NCBI RefSeq assembly: GCF_030731045.1
Contig: NZ_JAVALS010000016.1
Location: 1-50,312, forward strand
Length of the DNA stretch: 50,312 nucleotides
Reading direction: 5' to 3'
DNA from: Arthrobacter horti
GTDB lineage: Bacteria > Actinomycetota > Actinomycetes > Actinomycetales > Micrococcaceae
Shown in pieces: positions 6,493 to 15,594 of the stretch; the first letter of the stretch is position 1; the number at the start of each line of letters is the position of its first letter. The notes beneath the pieces are model-generated. The model saw only the letters and a program-made list of their open reading frames with translations, did not search any database and was not told the DNA's origin. The position numbers were made by a program, and so were the translations under genes.

Positions 6493-7662
6493 ATGAGCAC
6501 CACCTCCACCGAGGCGCAGCACCACCCCCGGCACGCCGACGACGCCCGGCCCGCGGACGCCTCCCCCGGCCGCACCACCCACGCCCCGCACACCCCCTGG
6601 GCGCACGCGTTGCGCACCGCGGTGCTCGCCGCCGTCGCGGTCTGCCTGATCCTCCTCGCCTTCGCCTGGCCCAGCGTCACCGCCAAACCACAGCACCTAC
6701 CGGTCGCTGTGGTCGGCACCACCGAGCAGATCCAGCAGCTCACCGCCAAAGCGCCCGACGGCATGCTGGACATCCACACCGTCGGTTCTCGGGACGACGC
6801 CATCAGCCAGATCAGGAACCGCAGCGTCTACGGCGCCGTGATCCTGCCTGCCGCCGGCGCCCCGGAGATCCTCGTCGCCAGCGCTGCCAGCCCGGTCGCC
6901 AGCACCGCGCTTACCCAGCTGGGCGCCGGGATCCAGAAGCAGATCGACCAGCAGGCCATCGCCGGCCTCACCGACGCGGTGAAGAAGATGCAGGCCGCCC
7001 TGGCCGCCCACCAGCCGCCGGTCACCGACATTCAGCCGACGACGACGGCGCCCACCGCGCCCGCCGCCGTCCCCACCGTGGTGGTGACCGACGTCGTCCC
7101 CCTCTCCTCCGATGATCCGCGCGGCACCGGGCTGGCGGTCGCGGGCCTTCCGCTGGCGATGGGCGGCATGGTGGGTGGCGTGCTCATCAGCCTGCTGGTG
7201 TCCGGCGCGTGGCGACGGCTCGCGGCGGTCCTTGGATACGGCGTGCTGGGCGGGCTGGGGCTGGCCGGCATTCTGCAGGGCTGGTTCCACGTGCTGCAGG
7301 GCGACTACTGGGCGAACTCGCTTGCCGTGGGTCTCGGCCTGGCCGCGACGGCGGCGATCATCGCCGGGCTGTCCTCGCTGATCGGTCAGGCGGGGGTGGC
7401 TGTGGGCGCTGTGATCACGATGTTCATCGGCAATCCGCTGTCCGCGCTGACCCAGCCGAAGGAGTTCCTGCCGGCGCCGTGGGGCGACGTGGGCCAGTGG
7501 TTCGTGCCGGGTGCGTCGGGGACGCTGCTGCGCGATCTGTCCTACTTCCCGGATGCGAGCACGGCGTTCCCGTGGCTGGTGCTGGGTGGGTGGGCGGTGC
7601 TGGGCGTCGTACTGATCGCGACCGGGCACTTCCGGAATCAGGGGGCTGTTGCGGAGGTGTGA
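6493..7662 (+). CDS. YhgE/DUF3533-like integral membrane protein
   Basis: 389 residues. The architecture is a cytoplasmic His/Pro-rich tail (1-38), one membrane helix (about 40-62), an extracytoplasmic domain of about 150 residues with a Thr/Pro/Ala-rich linker (about 175-205), then four or five helices to the C-terminus. This resembles ABC-2-permease-like YhgE/Pip or DUF3533 (SNG1-type) proteins, linked in some organisms to phage reception or drug tolerance. The ATG is preceded by GAAGGAG. Control by the adjacent TetR regulator suggests a stress- or drug-induced export role, which is inference. Confidence 0.7.
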   Translation: MSTTSTEAQHHPRHADDARPADASPGRTTHAPHTPWAHALRTAVLAAVAVCLILLAFAWPSVTAKPQHLPVAVVGTTEQIQQLTAKAPDGMLDIHTVGSRDDAISQIRNRSVYGAVILPAAGAPEILVASAASPVASTALTQLGAGIQKQIDQQAIAGLTDAVKKMQAALAAHQPPVTDIQPTTTAPTAPAAVPTVVVTDVVPLSSDDPRGTGLAVAGLPLAMGGMVGGVLISLLVSGAWRRLAAVLGYGVLGGLGLAGILQGWFHVLQGDYWANSLAVGLGLAATAAIIAGLSSLIGQAGVAVGAVITMFIGNPLSALTQPKEFLPAPWGDVGQWFVPGASGTLLRDLSYFPDASTAFPWLVLGGWAVLGVVLIATGHFRNQGAVAEV

Positions 7663-7809
7663 TTCCTGTTAGGTGGTTCTCCCGGGGCCGTCCTCCGGCA
7701 CCCTGTGCCGGCGGCCGGCCTTCGCAGTCTTGTGGATAACTTTCGTCACTCGATTGTGATGCCGTGTAGGGTGATAGGCACATCACTCACCACATGATCG
7801 GGGATCATC

Positions 7810-8430
7810 ATGAAGCGTGCTCTGTCGGCGTGCGCGTCCATCGCACTGCTCACGCTGGGTCTTGTGGCCTGCGGTTCTGAGGCGGGAAAGCCCGGCCCTT
7901 CGGCGAGCTCGACGACGTCCGTCAGCGCTTCGGCTTCCCCCACGCCTACTGCATCCGCCGCCTACAAGCCGGCCACCGCGACGAGCAAGGCCGAGAACGT
8001 TCCGGTTCCGGTCATGCCGGCCGCTGCGAAGGCGAAGACGCCCGAGGGTGCGAAGGCGTTCGTGGGGTACTGGGTGGCGATGCTGTCTTATGCGTATGAG
8101 ACCGGGGACACGAAGACGGTATCCGCAATGTCGGCCCCCGATTGCCAGCTGTGTCAGACAATGATCTCCGCAGTTCAGGAGCAATGGCACGCGGGCGGGT
8201 GGATCGAAGGCGGCAAGCTCCGCACACCAGCTGGCGACATCAAGGTCACGCCCAATTCGGAACGAGTGACCCTGATTGCCCAAGTAATCCAAGAGCCCTT
8301 TGCGGTTCATGATGCCAAGAACTCGGTAACCGAGGAGCAGAAGGAAAGGGCCAACCTGGCATTGGCATTCGTCGTCGACCGCGTCGGCGACTCGTGGAAG
8401 ATCCACGACACCAAACGCTGGGTCGGATGA
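7810..8430 (+). CDS. DUF6318-like lipoprotein
   Basis: 206 residues. A lipoprotein signal (MKRALSACASIALLTLGLVAC) puts the lipidated cysteine at residue 21, followed by a Ser/Thr/Pro/Ala linker (25-58). The globular part contains VPVPVMPAAAK, FVGYWVAMLSYAYETGDT and a close cysteine pair CQLC, all features I associate with the DUF6318 family of Micrococcales lipoproteins. Its molecular role is unknown. It overlaps the downstream PKD protein gene by four bases (ATGA), implying coupled expression of two envelope proteins. Confidence 0.8.
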   Translation: MKRALSACASIALLTLGLVACGSEAGKPGPSASSTTSVSASASPTPTASAAYKPATATSKAENVPVPVMPAAAKAKTPEGAKAFVGYWVAMLSYAYETGDTKTVSAMSAPDCQLCQTMISAVQEQWHAGGWIEGGKLRTPAGDIKVTPNSERVTLIAQVIQEPFAVHDAKNSVTEEQKERANLALAFVVDRVGDSWKIHDTKRWVG

Positions 8431-9359
8431 TGTTGAAGATCCTGGCAGCAACCGTTGCCGTCCTCATCGTGCCGTTCACCCCGGCTCCAGTGCCGGCGCC
8501 GACTGCCACGGGTTCTTCTGGAAGTAGCGTTTCTCTGGACAAGCAGTCGGCAGACGCTACGACCACTAACGAACTCGACCAGAAGACGGGTGAGCTCAAT
8601 TCAGTCCATACTTCTCCCGAAGCGCCGAAGTACCAGTGGCTCCTAGGCTTGCCCTGCCAGATCGACAAAGAAGGCACCCGAGACAGCAAGTGCCTGGCCG
8701 CCGAGCGGAACAACCAGAAATGCCCTCCAGGCAACGGCCACAAGGACGCCGGCTTCCTTGCCCAGTACAAGTACGCACCGATCGGTCTGAACAATCCCGA
8801 ATGGTCCCAATGGGCCAACGACGGCGCCCCCACCTGCGTCTACAACCCCGCCGAAGCCCAGGCCCTGCTGAACATCCCCGGCCTCATCGCCAAAGAGCTC
8901 CAGTCACGGAAGCTCGCCGCAGCCACCTTCGTCATCCAGCCGAATCCGCACACCCTCATCGGCTACCAGACCAACTTCACCGCCCACGCCGACACCCAGA
9001 AGATCACCATGACCCTCCTCGGTCAGCGCATCGACATGACCATCTACCCCGTCTCCTACACCTACGACTACGGAGACGGCACCACCCTCGGCCCCACCAG
9101 CCTCGAAGGCTCCTCACTGCCCAAAGACCAATGGGGCAGCGAGACTCGCACCTCACACTCCTACGCCAAGACCGGCGACTACACCGCCACCGTCACCACC
9201 CGCTACCACGGCACCTTCAGCATCAACGGCGGACCCGCCATGCCCATCCCCGGCGAAGCCAACGTCCCCAGCCCCGGCATCCGCCTCTCCGTCTGGCGCT
9301 CCAAAGTCGACTGGTACGCCGACGACTGCAACCAGAACCCCACCGGCCCCGGCTGCTGA
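8427..9359 (+). CDS. Secreted PKD-domain protein
   Basis: 310 residues from the ATG in the ATGA overlap; a second in-frame ATG follows directly. Residues 1-24 form a signal peptide (MMLKILAATVAVLIVPFTPA). The central part is unassigned. The C-terminal part has a PKD-like signature: YDYGDGT, later HSYAKTGDYTATVTT, the usual strand and turn pattern of this beta-sandwich. The mature N-terminus is Ser/Thr-rich and disordered. Such proteins typically follow DUF6318 lipoproteins in related genomes, and the pair probably sits at the cell surface. Function unknown. Confidence 0.78.
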   Translation: MMLKILAATVAVLIVPFTPAPVPAPTATGSSGSSVSLDKQSADATTTNELDQKTGELNSVHTSPEAPKYQWLLGLPCQIDKEGTRDSKCLAAERNNQKCPPGNGHKDAGFLAQYKYAPIGLNNPEWSQWANDGAPTCVYNPAEAQALLNIPGLIAKELQSRKLAAATFVIQPNPHTLIGYQTNFTAHADTQKITMTLLGQRIDMTIYPVSYTYDYGDGTTLGPTSLEGSSLPKDQWGSETRTSHSYAKTGDYTATVTTRYHGTFSINGGPAMPIPGEANVPSPGIRLSVWRSKVDWYADDCNQNPTGPGC

Positions 9360-9413
9360 ACCAGCTCCGCCCCACGAAGCCCGAGCTGCTCAGAACTCCT
9401 GCGGCCGGATTCA

Positions 9414-9443
9414 CTTTTCGCGGCCGAATCCGCCCGCGAAAAG
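9414..9443. repeat. Short inverted repeat downstream of the PKD gene
   Basis: Perfect 10-bp arms (CTTTTCGCGG, 9414-9423, and its complement at 9434-9443) with a 10-nt loop. It lies 55 bp after the PKD stop and may help end that transcript, although no T-run follows. Confidence 0.5.
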
Positions 9444-9493
9444 CGAGTCGGGGCGCACCCCGCGGCTAGGCAGGGACCACGCCGCCGCCATCC

Positions 9494-9553
9494 GGGCGCC
9501 CTTGTTGACACCGGGCTCCCCAATCGCGGAGCCCAACGTCAATAAGGGCGCCC
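9494..9553. repeat. 60-bp cruciform-capable inverted repeat
   Basis: Outer arms 9494-9509 and 9538-9553 pair over 16 bp (GGGCGCCC followed by TTGTTGAC; one non-Watson-Crick position). Inner arms 9513-9519 and 9528-9534 (GGGCTCC/GGAGCCC) pair around an 8-nt loop. It lies between two converging transcription units and could terminate or separate them. Confidence 0.6.
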
Positions 9554-9606
9554 GGGCGCCGGCCCGGCCCACAAAACGAACCCCCAGCTCCCCCAGAAAA
9601 CGCCGA

Positions 9607-9639
9607 ACGGCGGGCCTCCCACCCAGGGAGACCCGCCGT
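9607..9639 (-). terminator. Rho-independent terminator after der
   Basis: A 14-bp stem with one imperfect pair (9607-9620 with 9626-9639) and a 5-nt loop, followed on the minus strand by GTTCGGCGTTTTC. It lies 20 bases past the der stop and closes the long minus-strand operon. Confidence 0.7.
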
Positions 9640-9658
9640 CGTCGCACATCAGAAGAGG

Positions 9659-11191
9659 TTACTTGCCCCGCCCGCGGCGCTCACGCACGCGCATCGACAC
9701 CTCGATCGGCGTGCCACGGAAGTCGAACGTCTCGCGCAGACGGCGCGTGATGAAGCGGCGGTACCCCGGGTCCAGGAACCCCGTGGTGAACAGCACGAAC
9801 TTCGGCGGACGGCTGCTCGCCTGCGTGGCGAAAAGGATGCGCGGCTGCTTGCCACCACGCACCGGGTGCGGGTGCGCGGCCACGAGCTCGCCCAGGAACG
9901 CGTTCAGCTTGCCCGTCGGAATACGGCGGTCCCAGTTCTCCAGCGCCAGGTCCAGGGCGGGCACCAGCTTGTCCTTGTGCCAGCCGGTCTTCGCGGAGAT
10001 GTTCACGCGCGGCGCCCACTCCACGTGCGCCAGATCCTGCTCGATCTCGCGCTCCAGGTAGCGGCGGCGGTCCTCGTCCAGCAGATCCCACTTGTTGAAC
10101 GCCAGCACCATCGCCCGGCCGGACTCGATGGCCAGCTGAATGATACGCACGTCCTGCTCGGACAGCGTCTCATCCACGGCCAGCAGGATCACGGCCACCT
10201 CGGACCGCTCCAGCGCGGCCTGCGTGCGCAGCGACGCGTAGTACTCGGAGCCGTGCGCCATGTGCTGACGGCGGCGGATACCGGCAGTGTCGATGAACTT
10301 CCAGGTCTCCCCGCCGAGCTCGATGAACTCATCCACCGGGTCACGCGTGGTCCCGGCCAGTTCGTTCACCACCACGCGCTCCGCGCCGGCCAGCTTGTTC
10401 AGCAAGGACGACTTGCCCACGTTCGGGCGCCCGATCAGCGCGATGCGCCGCGGACCGCCGGAACGCTCCGTCGCATCCACCGCGGAGAACTCCGGCAGCA
10501 CCTTCATGGCGTGATCCAGCAAGTCCGCCACACCACGGCCGTGCACGGCGGACACCGGCCACGGCTCGCCGAAGCCCAGGCCCCACAGCGCAGCCGCCTC
10601 GGCCTCCTGGACGAAGTCGTCCACCTTGTTGGCCACCAGGATGACCGGCTTCTTGGCCTTGCGGAGCATCTTCATGACCAGCTCGTCCGTGGACGTCGCA
10701 CCCACCGTGGTGTCCACCACGAACAGCACCGCGTCGGAGAACTCCACGGCCACCTCGGCCTGCGCGGCCACGGAGGCGTGGATGCCCTTGGCGTCGTGCT
10801 CCCAGCCACCGGTGTCCACCAGGGTGAAGCGCTTGCCGTTCCACTCCGCCGGGTACATGACGCGGTCACGGGTCACACCCGGAACGTCCTCCACCACGGC
10901 CTCACGACGGCCCAGGATGCGGTTGACCAGCGTGGACTTGCCCACGTTCGGCCGGCCGATGATCGCCAGCACCGGAGCGGGCTTCCGCTCCACCTGCTCG
11001 AACTCCTCGCCGTAGAACTCGCCCAGCAGCGCGGCGTCGTCCTCATCCAGCTCATAGTCGTCCAGCCCGGCACGCAGGCTCGCCGCGCGGGCCTCAAGCT
11101 CGGCCTCGTCCATGGCGGCGAACGTCTCGTCCACGGTGTCCGGACCGGAGGGGATGTACTCCTCGTCCTGTCCGTTCAGCTTCTCGCTCAT
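9659..11191 (-). CDS. der: Ribosome biogenesis GTPase Der (EngA)
   Basis: 510 residues. Der is an essential double GTPase that helps mature the 50S subunit. Two G domains are visible: GRPNVGKST at about 79-87 and GRPNVGKSS near 255, each followed by DTGG or DTAG switch II and NK(V/W)D G4 motifs. A KH-like C-terminal domain follows ([20 protein letters not shown] region). An acidic N-terminal extension of about 70 residues is typical of actinobacterial Der. The ATG at 11191 has AAGGGAG upstream and is preferred over a TTG five codons earlier. It is the last gene of the plsC-cmk-tyrA-rluB operon. Confidence 0.97.
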   Translation of the reverse strand: MSEKLNGQDEEYIPSGPDTVDETFAAMDEAELEARAASLRAGLDDYELDEDDAALLGEFYGEEFEQVERKPAPVLAIIGRPNVGKSTLVNRILGRREAVVEDVPGVTRDRVMYPAEWNGKRFTLVDTGGWEHDAKGIHASVAAQAEVAVEFSDAVLFVVDTTVGATSTDELVMKMLRKAKKPVILVANKVDDFVQEAEAAALWGLGFGEPWPVSAVHGRGVADLLDHAMKVLPEFSAVDATERSGGPRRIALIGRPNVGKSSLLNKLAGAERVVVNELAGTTRDPVDEFIELGGETWKFIDTAGIRRRQHMAHGSEYYASLRTQAALERSEVAVILLAVDETLSEQDVRIIQLAIESGRAMVLAFNKWDLLDEDRRRYLEREIEQDLAHVEWAPRVNISAKTGWHKDKLVPALDLALENWDRRIPTGKLNAFLGELVAAHPHPVRGGKQPRILFATQASSRPPKFVLFTTGFLDPGYRRFITRRLRETFDFRGTPIEVSMRVRERRGRGK

Positions 11192-11207
11192 GTTCTCCCT
11201 TACCAAT

Positions 11208-11900
11208 TCACCGGCCGGTCACGGCCGCGTCCACGCTGCCTTCCGGCAGCTCAAGTCCACTTCTCTGCACGACGCCGGCGACTTCCACCACCAGCGCCTG
11301 CCTGATCTCCTCGGCCGTCCTGTCCATTGAAGCACGGCCGCTTTCACCCGCCCGGCGCGCCGCCCGCAGCGGCTCCCCGAAGCTCACCGCGAACTGCCGT
11401 CCCGGCTTCGGCACGTGGTCCACGTGCTCACCCGCGCGTCGCGTCCCCGTGATGCCCACCGGAACCACGACGGCGTCCGTGTGCAGTGCCAGCCACGCCA
11501 CCCCGTTGTTGAGGCTCACCGCCGTCCCGCTCCCCCGGGTGCCTTCCGGCAGGATCCCGACGTTGCGGCCCGCATCCAGCAGCGCCTTCGCGGTGTTGAG
11601 CGCTTCACGGCCGTGTGTCCGGTCCACCGGAATCTGCCCCGAGCCCCGCAGCACGCCGCCCAGGAAGCCGGAGAACATCTCCTGCTTCACCAGGATGTGC
11701 ATCGGCACCGGACTGGCCCCGAACATCACGGGCCCGTCCAGATAGCTCAGGTGGTTCCCGGCGAACAGCACCGGCACGTTCCGCGGGACGTTGTCCGCCC
11801 CGAACACCCGGGTCCGGTACGCCACGTTGTCCAGGATCCAGCCCACCGGCCGCGCCCACCACATGGTGGCGGGGTGCGGGATGCGCACGCTGTCAGTCAC
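11208..11900 (-). CDS. 1-acylglycerol-3-phosphate acyltransferase-like (PlsC)
   Basis: 230 residues of the PlsC/LPLAT family, which acylates lysophosphatidic acid in phospholipid synthesis at the membrane. The catalytic HX4D box is H50-LSYL-D55 and the glycerol-phosphate-binding EGTR is at 119-122. The start is a GTG at 11900 overlapping the end of cmk by 8 bp, and the stop lies 16 bp before der. A cmk-plsC-der arrangement is common in actinobacteria. The exact acyl acceptor cannot be told from sequence. Confidence 0.9.
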   Translation of the reverse strand: MTDSVRIPHPATMWWARPVGWILDNVAYRTRVFGADNVPRNVPVLFAGNHLSYLDGPVMFGASPVPMHILVKQEMFSGFLGGVLRGSGQIPVDRTHGREALNTAKALLDAGRNVGILPEGTRGSGTAVSLNNGVAWLALHTDAVVVPVGITGTRRAGEHVDHVPKPGRQFAVSFGEPLRAARRAGESGRASMDRTAEEIRQALVVEVAGVVQRSGLELPEGSVDAAVTGR

Positions 11901-12633
11901 GGGTTTCCACGACCCGGTGCTCCAGCACCCGGTGCACGATGTCCAGCACCGCGTCCACCGTCTGCCGGAAGTCCAGATCGCTCGAATCCAGGGTCACCAC
12001 GCCGTCGGCCGCCCGGGTGAAGTTCACCACGGTCGAATCCTTCTTATCGCGCTCCAGGACCTGCTGGGCCAGCTGTTCCTTGCTCTGCGTCCCGCCCAGC
12101 TGCACGCCGCGGCGGCGCAGGCGCGCCTCTTCGCTGGCCGTGAGCAGGAGCCGAACCTCGGCCCGGGGAGCCACCACCGTGGTGATGTCCCGGCCCTCCA
12201 CCACCATGCGGTTGCGGTGCTTTTCGATCTGCTCGCGCTGACGGCGGATCAGCTCGGTCCGGGCACCCAGCGTGGTCGCCACGGCGGACACGTTCTCCGA
12301 GATGCGCGGCTCACGGATCGCCTCCGTGACGTCCACGCCCCCGACCTTCACGAACTCCGCGTCCGGGCTGGTGCTCTGCTCCAGCGGCAGCTCCTCCGCG
12401 GCGTTCTCCACCGCGGCGGCGTCCTTCAGGTCGATGCCACGGTCCAGGCAGTACCAGGTCAGCGCCCGGTACATGGCGCCCGTGTCCAGGTAGGCCAGGC
12501 GCAGCGCACGCGCCGCCGCCTTGCTCACGCTCGACTTGCCGGAGCCGCTGGGGCCGTCCACGGCCACCACCAGGGGATGCCCGGCGCGCAGCACCGGTTC
12601 CTGGCCCGACGTCGTCATGGTCCCGTCACTCAC
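11893..12633 (-). CDS. cmk: Cytidylate kinase
   Basis: 246 residues. It phosphorylates CMP and dCMP with ATP. The P-loop GPSGSGKS is at 27-34, followed by YLDTGAMYRALTW, which belongs to the CMP-binding region. Further conserved parts are VEGRDITTVV and the lid (ASEEARLRRR). A GTG start in a GTGA overlap with the tyrA stop is chosen because it implies coupling. An ATG at 12618 is the alternative and would remove five residues. Confidence 0.95.
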   Translation of the reverse strand: MSDGTMTTSGQEPVLRAGHPLVVAVDGPSGSGKSSVSKAAARALRLAYLDTGAMYRALTWYCLDRGIDLKDAAAVENAAEELPLEQSTSPDAEFVKVGGVDVTEAIREPRISENVSAVATTLGARTELIRRQREQIEKHRNRMVVEGRDITTVVAPRAEVRLLLTASEEARLRRRGVQLGGTQSKEQLAQQVLERDKKDSTVVNFTRAADGVVTLDSSDLDFRQTVDAVLDIVHRVLEHRVVETRD

Positions 12634-13760
12634 TGCAACACCCTCCAGCCGCGTTCGCTCAGTTCTTCCACCAGGGCATCGTGCTTGCTCGGCAGCACCG
12701 AGAGCTCCACCATGCCCACGTTCTGCCCGGACGAGTGGTCCAGGCGCAGGTCCTCCACGTTCACGCCGATCTCGCCGATCTCCGTGAGCAGGCGCGCGAT
12801 CTGCCCGGGCGTGTCGTCCACCAGGACGGTCAGCCACGCGTAGCTGCGCGCCGGCCCGCCGTGCTTGCCCGGGATGCGGGCCTGCCCGGCGTTGCCCTCG
12901 CTCATCAGCTGCGCCAGATCCAGCCGCGCACCCGGCGCCTTGGGGGCTTCCAGGGTGCTGATCAGCCGGTTCAGGTCCTCCCGCACACCGTGCAGGATCT
13001 CCACCACCGGCCCCGCGTTGGCGCCGAGGATCTGGATCCAGAGGTCCGGGTCACTCGCCGCGATGCGGGTGGTGTCCCGCAGGCCGTTGCCCGCCAGGGA
13101 GAGCGCATGCTCCGGAACCTCCTGCAGGCGGGTGGCCAGCAGCGACGACATGACCTGCGGCAGGTGCGACACCAGTGCCACGGCCTCGTCATGCTCGGCG
13201 GGTGCGAACTCGTACACCGTCGACGCCAGGTCCACGGCCAGGGTCCGCGCGGTCTCCACCGCATCCGGTGACGCCGCCGGCCCCGGGCACAGCACCCACG
13301 GCATCGAGGTGAACAGCTCACCGCGCGCCGCCACCGGCCCGGACTTCTCCCGGCCGGCCATGGGGTGCGTGCCGACGTACCGCTCCAGCTCCTCCGGCGT
13401 GGCCCCCGCGGTCACGGCGGCCAGGATCCCGGCCTTCACGCTCGCGATGTCCACCACCACGGCGTGCGGGTAGCGGCGCAGCGCGTCCAGCACGACGGCG
13501 GCCGTCACGTCGGGAGGCGAGGCGACGACGGCGAGGCGCACCGCGCCGTCGTCGTGCCCCCGCACCTGCAGTTCAGCCAGCGGCAGGCCGGCGCCGATGT
13601 CCACGGCGACCGCCTGGTTGGTGGGCGACGGGTCGGAGAGGAAGACCTCCACGTCCCGGCCGCGCAGGCCCAGGCCGATGCTGGCACCGAGCAGGCCGGT
13701 GCCGACGATCACCACGGGACCGGTCAGCTGACCGGGCCCGTGCATGCCGAATGCGGACAC
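12630..13760 (-). CDS. tyrA: Prephenate dehydrogenase
   Basis: 376 residues. It makes 4-hydroxyphenylpyruvate from prephenate with NAD+ in tyrosine synthesis. The Rossmann motif is GTGLLG at 20-25, the active-site segment is THPMAGREKSG, and the C-terminal ~75 residues (YAWLTVLVDDTPGQIARLL) form an ACT domain expected to bind an amino acid for feedback control. The GTG start lies 2 bp after the rluB stop. This gene lies between rluB and cmk, which are adjacent in M. tuberculosis. Confidence 0.93.
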   Translation of the reverse strand: MSAFGMHGPGQLTGPVVIVGTGLLGASIGLGLRGRDVEVFLSDPSPTNQAVAVDIGAGLPLAELQVRGHDDGAVRLAVVASPPDVTAAVVLDALRRYPHAVVVDIASVKAGILAAVTAGATPEELERYVGTHPMAGREKSGPVAARGELFTSMPWVLCPGPAASPDAVETARTLAVDLASTVYEFAPAEHDEAVALVSHLPQVMSSLLATRLQEVPEHALSLAGNGLRDTTRIAASDPDLWIQILGANAGPVVEILHGVREDLNRLISTLEAPKAPGARLDLAQLMSEGNAGQARIPGKHGGPARSYAWLTVLVDDTPGQIARLLTEIGEIGVNVEDLRLDHSSGQNVGMVELSVLPSKHDALVEELSERGWRVLQ

Positions 13761-13762
13761 TG

Positions 13763-15172
13763 TTACAGACCCACCGCGGCCATCAGGTGGCCGAGTTCCT
13801 GCTTGCCCAGGCGGCGGATGCTGCCCTGCTTCTGGTCGCCCAGGCCGATGGGGCCGACCTTCAGGCGCACCAGGCGCAGCACAGGGAAGCCGACGGCGTC
13901 GAACAGGCGGCGCACGATGCGGTTCTTGCCGGAGTGCAGCACGACCTCGATCAGGACCTTGCCGGGGGTGGAGTCCACCAGGCGGAAGGAGTCGACCTTG
14001 GTGACGCCGTCCTCCAGCTCGATGCCTTCCAGCATCTTCTTGGAGATACCGTGCGGGAACGGGCCGCGCACCTGCACCAGGTACGTCTTGGGGACCTCGT
14101 AGGACGGGTGGGTCAGGCGGTTGGCCAGTTCGCCGTCGTTGGTCAGGAGCAGCAGGCCCTCCGTCTCGGCGTCCAGACGGCCGACGTGGAAGAGGCGGTT
14201 GCCGCCCGTGAGGCTCGGCTTGATGTAGTCGCTGATGCAGCGGCGGCCTTCCGGGTCCGTCATGGTGGAGACGACGCCCTTGGGCTTGTTGAACGCGTAG
14301 TAGACGAGCGAGTCGTTGAGCTGCAGGCGGATGCCGTCCACGTGGATGGCGACCGTCTCCGGGTCAACGCGCAGGCCGAGCTCGGTGACGATCTGGCCGT
14401 CCACCTCGACGCGCCCGTCCTCGATCATCTCTTCGCAGACGCGACGGCTCGCGACGCCGGCCTGGGCCATGAGCTTCTGCAGGCGGACACCCTCGGTGGA
14501 GTGGAGCTCGTGGTCCGGGGCGTTGCGGCGGGGTGCACGGCGCGGAGTGTTGGTGCGCTTGACCGGGCCCTTGTACTCACCGAAGCGCTCGTTGCCGAAC
14601 GGGGCGCTGGGGCCGGAGGTGGGGCGGGCGGTTCCGGGGCGGCCGGCGCCGGCCTTGCTCAGGCCCGCCTTGCGGGTGCCGCCGACGGTGCCGGCGCCGC
14701 CGCGGCCGGTCCCGGCCTTCGGCTTGCCCGCCTTGGTGAAGCCCGGCTTGCTGGAGTTGGGGCGGTTCGGCTTGTCCTTGGAGAACGGCTTGCCCTCGCC
14801 GGATCCTGCGCCGAAGCGGTCATTCCGGTCGCTGCGGCCTGCGCCCTGTCCGCGGCCGTAGCCTTCGGAACGGTTGTAGCCCTCAGAACGCTCCGTGCGG
14901 CCGAAGCGGTCGCTGCGCTCGTAGCCGCGGTCGTTGCTGTTGCGGTCGTTGCCGTAGCCGCGGCCTGCGCCTGCGCGGCCCTGGCCCGAGCCTCCGCGGG
15001 AGGCACCGCCCTGGCCGAATCCGCCGCCGCGGCGTCCGCCGCCGTCGTTGCGTCCGCCTTGCTGGGCGTCGCGGCCGTACTTGCTGAAGCCCGAAGAGGC
15101 CTGGCGGCGGCTGCCGCCCTGATTACGGGCGTCGCCGCCCCGGTGTGAACCCTGTCGTCCCGACTGTGTCAT
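13763..15172 (-). CDS. rluB: 23S rRNA pseudouridine synthase, RluB-type, long N-terminus
   Basis: 469 residues from the ATG at 15172. The C-terminal ~240 residues are a standard RluB/RsuA enzyme: an S4 RNA-binding domain from about 228 (VRLQKLMAQAGVASRR) and the catalytic motif GRLDAETEG with nucleophile Asp334. The first ~225 residues are a disordered Gly/Arg/Ser/Asn-rich extension (repeats like NDRNSNDRGYERSDRFGRTE), common in Micrococcaceae and likely to bind RNA non-specifically. The strong strand bias of this region leaves the opposite strand open over more than 450 codons, which is a shadow. The gene is cotranscribed with tyrA (2-bp gap). Confidence 0.92.
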   Translation of the reverse strand: MTQSGRQGSHRGGDARNQGGSRRQASSGFSKYGRDAQQGGRNDGGGRRGGGFGQGGASRGGSGQGRAGAGRGYGNDRNSNDRGYERSDRFGRTERSEGYNRSEGYGRGQGAGRSDRNDRFGAGSGEGKPFSKDKPNRPNSSKPGFTKAGKPKAGTGRGGAGTVGGTRKAGLSKAGAGRPGTARPTSGPSAPFGNERFGEYKGPVKRTNTPRRAPRRNAPDHELHSTEGVRLQKLMAQAGVASRRVCEEMIEDGRVEVDGQIVTELGLRVDPETVAIHVDGIRLQLNDSLVYYAFNKPKGVVSTMTDPEGRRCISDYIKPSLTGGNRLFHVGRLDAETEGLLLLTNDGELANRLTHPSYEVPKTYLVQVRGPFPHGISKKMLEGIELEDGVTKVDSFRLVDSTPGKVLIEVVLHSGKNRIVRRLFDAVGFPVLRLVRLKVGPIGLGDQKQGSIRRLGKQELGHLMAAVGL

Positions 15173-15430
15173 GACCTGTGCCTTATGTTCTGCTGAAATG
15201 TTCCAGCGTTGTGGTGTTCCTGTGCGCCGCCCCGATGGTGCTTCCGGGAGGCCGCCCCGTGAGGGGTTCCTGTCCCGGAAAGGGAGCGCGGCCGCCTGAC
15301 GGCATGCCAAAAAGAGGGCCGAAGCCCGGTACCAGTCTACCGGAAAGGCGCGTGGTCCCGAGGGAGACGTTGCTTACACGAGACCATACGCCCGGTCCCG
15401 ACCGTCCCGTACCCCACCTGCCTCCCCCTA

Positions 15431-15505
15431 CCGCCGAAACAGTGGGTTTCCGCTGAAACAGTGGTTTAACCCCACTGTTTCAGCGGAAACCCACTGTTTC
15501 GGCGG
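15431..15505. repeat. Perfect 34-bp-stem palindrome, copy 1
   Basis: Arms 15431-15464 and 15472-15505 are perfectly complementary around a 7-nt loop. Each arm contains GAAACAGTGG twice, separated by GTTTCCGCT, so the decamer occurs four times in the palindrome. A near-identical palindrome lies at 16598-16670, and the two bracket the AbiEi/DUF559-like gene. The rest of the gap between rluB and this gene (15173-15430 and 15506-15594) shows nothing recognisable. Confidence 0.9.
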
Positions 15506-15594
15506 GGCATTGCCCACAGCTCCGGCAGGCCAGGTTGTGCCCATGGGCGATGTTCACTCCGAATCCGCAAACCGCCGGCCCGCACCATCAATTC

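Noticed and set aside
13751..15148. Plus-strand frame of 465 codons antisense to rluB
   Set aside because: It mirrors the strongly biased Gly/Arg/Ser codons of rluB, translates to Ala/Gly/Leu-rich low-complexity sequence and has no ribosome-binding site.
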